Origin: JADCRZ01 sp039921525
Lineage (GTDB): Bacteria > Bacteroidota > Bacteroidia > Chitinophagales > Chitinophagaceae
NCBI GenBank assembly: GCA_039921525.1
Contig: JBDSBP010000224.1
Location: 1 to 38,926 of the forward strand
Direction of reading: 5' to 3'
DNA length: 38,926 bases
The notes under the pieces are model-generated. The model did no database searches. It was not told the DNA's origin and worked only from the letters and a program-made list of their open reading frames with translations. The stretch's first letter is position 1. Every line of letters starts with the position of its first letter. A program made the translations under genes and the position numbers. Of this stretch, positions 35,142-38,926 are shown in pieces.

Positions 35142-36644
35142 TTATCTTTTGTATTTGCCATAAACAGCTTTGCCTGGAAAGACATTCGGTACGGTCTTTT
35201 TATTTTTGATCACAAAGGTTCCGTTGATCAGCACATATTCTATTCCTTCAGAAAATTCGAGGCCCTTCTCAAAAGTGGCTTTATCAATTACTGTATCAGG
35301 ATTGAAAATAACAATGTCGGCATCCGTTCCTACCTGTATACGTCCCTTTAATCTCATCAGTGGGGCCATTTCCTGTACCCGTTGGGCGGGCATCAAACTC
35401 ATTTTTCGTATGGCATCTGGCAGGCTCAATACTTTATCCTGCCTGACATATTTACCGAGAACGCGCGAAAAAGTACCAGCGGTGCGGGGGTGCGTAAGTT
35501 TTGAATAAGGCATACCATCGGAAGCAATCATTAAACTATGCGATTTCATACCGGTCTCGATCCATTCGGGTTTCATCATATGCATCACTACCATCCCTCC
35601 TGCCTTTCTATATTTTAAAAACGTGGCTTCGGTAAGACGCTCTCCTGTTAACACCCATTGCAGGTCGTTATATGAAATTCCAAATTTTGACTGCCAGCCC
35701 GGATCAAACAAAGCCGATTGAATAGCGGTTGAGGCAGCCGTGTACGGGTACATTTCCGAAGTGATGTCCAGCCCCTGGCGCTGGGCAGCATCTACCATTT
35801 CAATACATAATTTAATTTCACTTAGGGCCATGCTGTTGAGGTGAACCAGGTGTAATGATGCACGCGTAAGGCTGGCATCGGCAATGGCTTGTTGTACAGC
35901 TAACGCACCACCTTCACGAACATGCATAAAAATGGGCGCCTTCCTTTCATGCGCAAATTTGTTTACTTCAAAAATCTCTTCCCTGGTGGCTCCCGGGTGA
36001 TAGCCGATAGGTACGCCAATCCCTATACCGCCCGCTTCCAGCTCATTGCGCATATTGGTGAACAGCCAGGGGAATGATGACGGCGGCAAGGCTTTATAAA
36101 AAGAAGGCTGGGCAAAAATTTCAGACGTTTGCCAGTTCACCTTCGACCATGCTTCTTTCGTTTTCAGATCGCCACATGAATCATGTTGGTTATCCAGGGC
36201 AATGGTACGGGCATGCGACCAGGAAACACTTGCACCGTAATTGATCAGGGCCGTTGACTCCCGGAATGCATACCATTCTTTTAAATGGGTAAGGCCCCAT
36301 TCCAGTTCCAGGGCCGTAGTAACGCCATCATGTGCCTGGTATTCCTGTTCAACATTCCCGATGCCATGTATGTGCAGGTCTATAAAACCCGGAGACACTA
36401 CCAACCCCGAAACATTTACTGTTTCTTTGCCCTTTATTGGTTCGGTGGTTACCTGTATTACCCTACCATTTGTTATTCCCACATTTCTTATGGCATCCAG
36501 GTTTGTTTCCGGATCGATCACTCTTCCTCCGGTTAACACAATATCAAATTGAGTAGAAGACTGCGCCCATAAACCCTCGTAAGCGAAAAAATGGAGCGAG
36601 CAAAAAGCAAGGAGCCTTAAGGAACGAATGCTTTTTCTATTCAT
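35142..36644 (-). CDS. Amidohydrolase, N-acyl-D-amino-acid (D-glutamate) deacylase-like
   Basis: This exported metal-dependent amidohydrolase is about 500 residues long. A signal peptide starts at ATG 36644 (MNRKSIRSLRLLAFCSLHFF, cut near LWAQ), and the upstream extension to 36701 is probably not translated. The TIM-barrel metal sites are visible: LHIHG after VSPGFID, IFMHVREGG, LHLVHLNS and IASDGMPY with the final Asp. DGVTTALELEWG replaces the Cys-containing GNCG block of the classic D-aminoacylases, as I recall for N-acyl-D-glutamate deacylases. The C-terminal beta-sandwich returns with LKGRIQVGTDADIVIF. It should release free acid and amino acid from an N-acyl-D-amino acid in the periplasm. 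It is 380 bp upstream of the PVC-type gene on the same strand. Confidence 0.87.
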   Translation of the reverse strand: MNRKSIRSLRLLAFCSLHFFAYEGLWAQSSTQFDIVLTGGRVIDPETNLDAIRNVGITNGRVIQVTTEPIKGKETVNVSGLVVSPGFIDLHIHGIGNVEQEYQAHDGVTTALELEWGLTHLKEWYAFRESTALINYGASVSWSHARTIALDNQHDSCGDLKTKEAWSKVNWQTSEIFAQPSFYKALPPSSFPWLFTNMRNELEAGGIGIGVPIGYHPGATREEIFEVNKFAHERKAPIFMHVREGGALAVQQAIADASLTRASLHLVHLNSMALSEIKLCIEMVDAAQRQGLDITSEMYPYTAASTAIQSALFDPGWQSKFGISYNDLQWVLTGERLTEATFLKYRKAGGMVVMHMMKPEWIETGMKSHSLMIASDGMPYSKLTHPRTAGTFSRVLGKYVRQDKVLSLPDAIRKMSLMPAQRVQEMAPLMRLKGRIQVGTDADIVIFNPDTVIDKATFEKGLEFSEGIEYVLINGTFVIKNKKTVPNVFPGKAVYGKYKR

Positions 36645-36970
36645 AAACTTATTTTGATTAAGCGTAAAAACATTTCTCTCAAAGGCAACCTGTGGCACCA
36701 AGATAGTTAATATTTTAATTTAATATTTATATTGTATTTATATTTATTTTAAATATTTATATTTATTTTCTTGGCCGGTTACGAATTTTGAAACTAAAGG
36801 AAATTCGCTTATTATACAAAAGCGAGCTTAACAGTTTCATGCGAAAACTGTGCATGGAATCATTCGTAAGCTCAAGAGAAACCGCATTATAACCATATTG
36901 ATTTACAACAACCTGTTGAAACAATTTTGAGGCTTTTAATTTTGTTTGCATTTTATAATAAATTTAGTAA
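36645..36970. other. AT-rich intergenic region
   Basis: This gap separates the divergent amidohydrolase and the CehA-like pseudogene. At 36715-36775 it is almost pure A/T with repeated TTTATATTTAT units; a similar AATATTTATATTGATTTTC stretch lies at 30465. A 62-codon minus-strand frame (36763-36951) is not convincing. The promoter of the amidohydrolase must be here, but no consensus pair is clear. Confidence 0.4.
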
Positions 36971-37987
36971 ATGAAGTTGCGCAAATTAAAGAAGCCGGTA
37001 AATTTCTTTTGGTGTTTATTCAGCCTATTGTTCCCGGCACTCGCTTGTTCTCAGACCCTTTGGATTGATAAGTATATGTACCACCTTCGTACTGCTGACA
37101 AAGTCGAATGGAAAGATTTTAAGGGCATGCCATAAAAGACACAGGTAATAAAATTTATTGCAAAGCAAAACCTGGTTGAGTACACGTTGGGGTTAAGACA
37201 GGAAGATGTAAAACAAAAGTGGAACGTGCTACTTAACAGTAGTGTATTGGGCTCGTTACAGCGGGATGAAAATAGTATGTTCATCTATTTCCCCATACCC
37301 TTCAATACAGAAAAAAATGGAAAAAACGAATTGGGTATCCGACAAGTTGATACGATTGTGGATGATATCCGTACAGGTGAAATCATATTGTTAAACCAGC
37401 CGTAGAATGAATTGCTGCACGAAGCAAGCGTAGAAATTTCAGTAATCGATCGCGGAACAAATTCTTTGGTTCCGTCACACCTTACCTTGGTAAATAGCCA
37501 GAATATCTTACAACCACTGGCAGTAGCTCCGGATCAGCTTCTTGCCACCCGTACCGGTTGTATTTAGACAGGCACGGGCAAAGCACTATTCAATGTGCCT
37601 GCAGGACCTTGTACGATTTACGCGGGCCGCGGATTTCAATACGGAGTAGACTCATTTAAACTGGTTGTTAAACCCGGCGATACTATAAAGCGAGGCCTTG
37701 TTATTGAAAAAGAAGTACCTCTTGATGGATGGATATCTTGCGATACGCATATTCATACGCGCACGTATTCCGGGCACGGCGACGCTTCCATGACGGAACG
37801 GATCATTACACTGGCTGGCGGGGGAATTGAACTTCCTGTTATAACTGAACATAATTATTACGAAGATATTGACTCATTGTCCCGGTCATTCGCCACATCA
37901 CCAAGGTTTAGTCAACTTACATTTTGGGAGATTTCAGCTGAAGCGCGTAAGATGTTTCTATTCGGGAAGACTAAGGCACTTCGCTGA
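36971..37987 (+). pseudogene. CehA/McbA-like PHP-type metallohydrolase, disrupted
   Basis: One reading frame runs from ATG 36971 to TGA 37985 with a good signal peptide (MKLRKLKKPVNFFWCLFSLL, cut near ACSQ). It is broken by three in-frame stops: TAA 37133-37135, TAG 37403-37405 and TAG 37565-37567. No frameshift is needed to join the parts. The late part has the metal-binding DTHIHTRTYSGHGD and VITEHNYYED signatures of CehA/McbA-type PHP metallohydrolases. Preceding text (GKALFNVPAGPCTIYAGRGF) is the beta-sandwich typical of this family. The C-terminus is short by several hundred residues. It is probably a dying gene, although readthrough cannot be excluded. Confidence 0.8.
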
Positions 37988-38110
37988 AATGACAAATGAA
38001 TTGGATAAATAATCATAGACGTCATCTCCATTGGTGAAATACAATACTTCATTCGCAACTATTAGTTCCTATAGTGTGGCCTTTTTTATTCATAAGGTAT
38101 AACGCCTTCC

Positions 38111-38148
38111 GATAATACCCAAAAACTTTGATGCAATTGGGTTTTATC
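38111..38148. promoter_or_regulatory. Hairpin upstream of the TerC-family gene
   Basis: GATAATACCCAA (38111-38122) pairs with TTGGGTTTTATC (38137-38148) in a 12-bp stem with one mismatch and a 14-base loop. No T-run follows, so it is not a classical terminator. It lies 72 bp before the TerC start and could be a leader structure or the end of the upstream pseudogene. Confidence 0.35.
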
Positions 38149-38219
38149 ATGAATGAGGGATACTACCATACAGCTCAATGATAAAATACATTAATATTGG
38201 GAAATAAACTATCAAATAA

Positions 38220-38926
38220 ATGGAACAAATAATCGCTCTTTTAACCTTAATTCTGTTAGAAGTTGTATTAGGCATCGATAACATAATTTTTATTTCAATT
38301 GTAACAGGTCGGTTACCAATTCCTCAACAAAAAAAAGCAAGAAGACTTGGGTTGTTGTTAGCCATGGTTATGCGACTGTTGCTATTGACTGTTATTTCTT
38401 TCATCCTAAAATTACAAAGTGATCTCTTTGTTATTTTATCAACTGGTATCTCTGGAAAAGATATAATCTTAATTGCCGGCGGATTATTTCTACTATATAA
38501 AAGTGCGACAGAAATTCATCATAAAATGGAAGGTGAAGCCGGAGATACGTCAAAAAATTTAAACATAACTACTTTCAGAAATGCGATTGGTCAAATTTTA
38601 GTGCTTGATTTGGTATTTTCTATCGACAGCATAATAAGTGCAGTAGGAATGGTTGATGAATTGTGGATCATGTACACGGCGGTAATAGTAAGTGTAGGTG
38701 TAATGTTAATTGCATCAGAACCCATCAGCAGATTTGTAAACAATCACCCCGCATTTAAAATGCTTGCTTTAAGTTTTCTGCTACTGATTGGCGTTTCACT
38801 GATTGCAGAAGGCCTCGATTTTCATATCCCGAAGGGATACATCTATTTTTCAATGGCATTTGCTTTATTGGTAGATGTTTTTCAAATGAAAATGAATAAG
38901 GGAAAAGATAAGCCGGTAAAAACGCA
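38220..38926 (+). CDS. TerC family integral membrane protein (3' end outside window)
   Basis: This frame opens at ATG 38220 and runs off the window after about 235 codons. TerC-type hallmarks are LLEVVLGIDNIIFISIVTGR at residues 14-33, with the intramembrane Asp, and a second copy LVLDLVFSIDSIISAVGMVD near residue 130. About seven hydrophobic segments follow the TerC layout. Family members export metal ions, often manganese, or contribute to tellurium resistance; which applies here is unknown. The family is about 240-260 residues, so only the tail is missing. It is transcribed alone, after a 230-bp gap that holds a hairpin but no obvious riboswitch. Confidence 0.93.
   Translation, partial: MEQIIALLTLILLEVVLGIDNIIFISIVTGRLPIPQQKKARRLGLLLAMVMRLLLLTVISFILKLQSDLFVILSTGISGKDIILIAGGLFLLYKSATEIHHKMEGEAGDTSKNLNITTFRNAIGQILVLDLVFSIDSIISAVGMVDELWIMYTAVIVSVGVMLIASEPISRFVNNHPAFKMLALSFLLLIGVSLIAEGLDFHIPKGYIYFSMAFALLVDVFQMKMNKGKDKPVKT

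Noticed and set aside
36763..36951. A 62-codon minus-strand frame (MQTKLKASKLFQQ) between the amidohydrolase and the CehA-like pseudogene
   Set aside because: It is highly AT-rich and basic, has no domain signal and no clear start context. It is more likely a chance frame in the intergenic gap.
38111..38148. A manganese (yybP-ykoY) riboswitch upstream of the TerC-family gene
   Set aside because: Only one simple hairpin is seen; the conserved loops of that riboswitch are not recognisable.

Overview
The window looks like a chromosomal segment of a Bacteroidota bacterium, most likely a soil or freshwater member of the Chitinophagaceae/Sphingobacteriales group. The evidence is two SusC/SusD pairs, lipoproteins with Bacteroidota-type lipoboxes, many secreted hydrolases, long AT-rich intergenic gaps, few Shine-Dalgarno sites, and a DUF1080 protein beside a PVC-type heme protein. 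Species assignment is inference. No rRNA, tRNA, CRISPR array or intact transposase gene was found.

Layout. 1-2000 (+): the 3' end of a P-type cation ATPase and a two-domain universal stress protein, separated by a MITE-like palindromic repeat and two palindromes, one FNR-like. 2303-6579 (+): a TonB-dependent receptor and a beta-helix lipoprotein, closed by a clear terminator. 6684-8463 (-): a VOC protein and an MFS sugar-type transporter. 9090-16140 (-): a SusC/SusD pair (the SusC frameshifted by one missing base) with a two-domain acetylxylan-esterase-like hydrolase. 16520-17705: a small secreted protein of unknown function and a gene-poor stretch rich in hairpins. 17706-29759 (-): a six-gene operon of SusC, SusD, two near-duplicate ceramidase-superfamily proteins, a third divergent ceramidase-superfamily protein and a CocE/S15-type hydrolase, with a decayed RpiR-type regulator just upstream. 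30478-36644 (-): a DUF1080 protein, a 1,000-residue PVC-type heme-binding protein and an N-acyl-D-amino-acid-deacylase-like amidohydrolase. 36971-37987 (+): a CehA/McbA-like metallohydrolase pseudogene with three in-frame stops. 38220 to the end (+): a TerC-family membrane protein running off the window.

How the genes may work together. The 17.7-36.6 kb block is the most interesting part. It has the import machinery of a polysaccharide utilization locus, yet I recognise no classical glycoside hydrolase, polysaccharide lyase or sulfatase in it. Its enzymes come mainly from amide- and ester-bond hydrolase families, joined by DUF1080 and a c-type heme protein. The working inference is a SusCD locus for an N-acylated or O-acylated compound (sphingolipid, N-acyl amino acid, lipoamino acid or similar). 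The three ceramidase-like proteins lack different parts of the canonical ceramidase active site, so literal ceramidase activity is doubtful.

A second theme is a family of short intergenic elements built from 7-bp tandem units (GCTATCA/GCTATCG) arranged as hairpins. Two copies have 16-bp terminal inverted repeats. One copy supplies the stop codon of the neighbouring hydrolase gene. Gene decay is also frequent: the SusC frameshift, the RpiR remnant and the CehA pseudogene.
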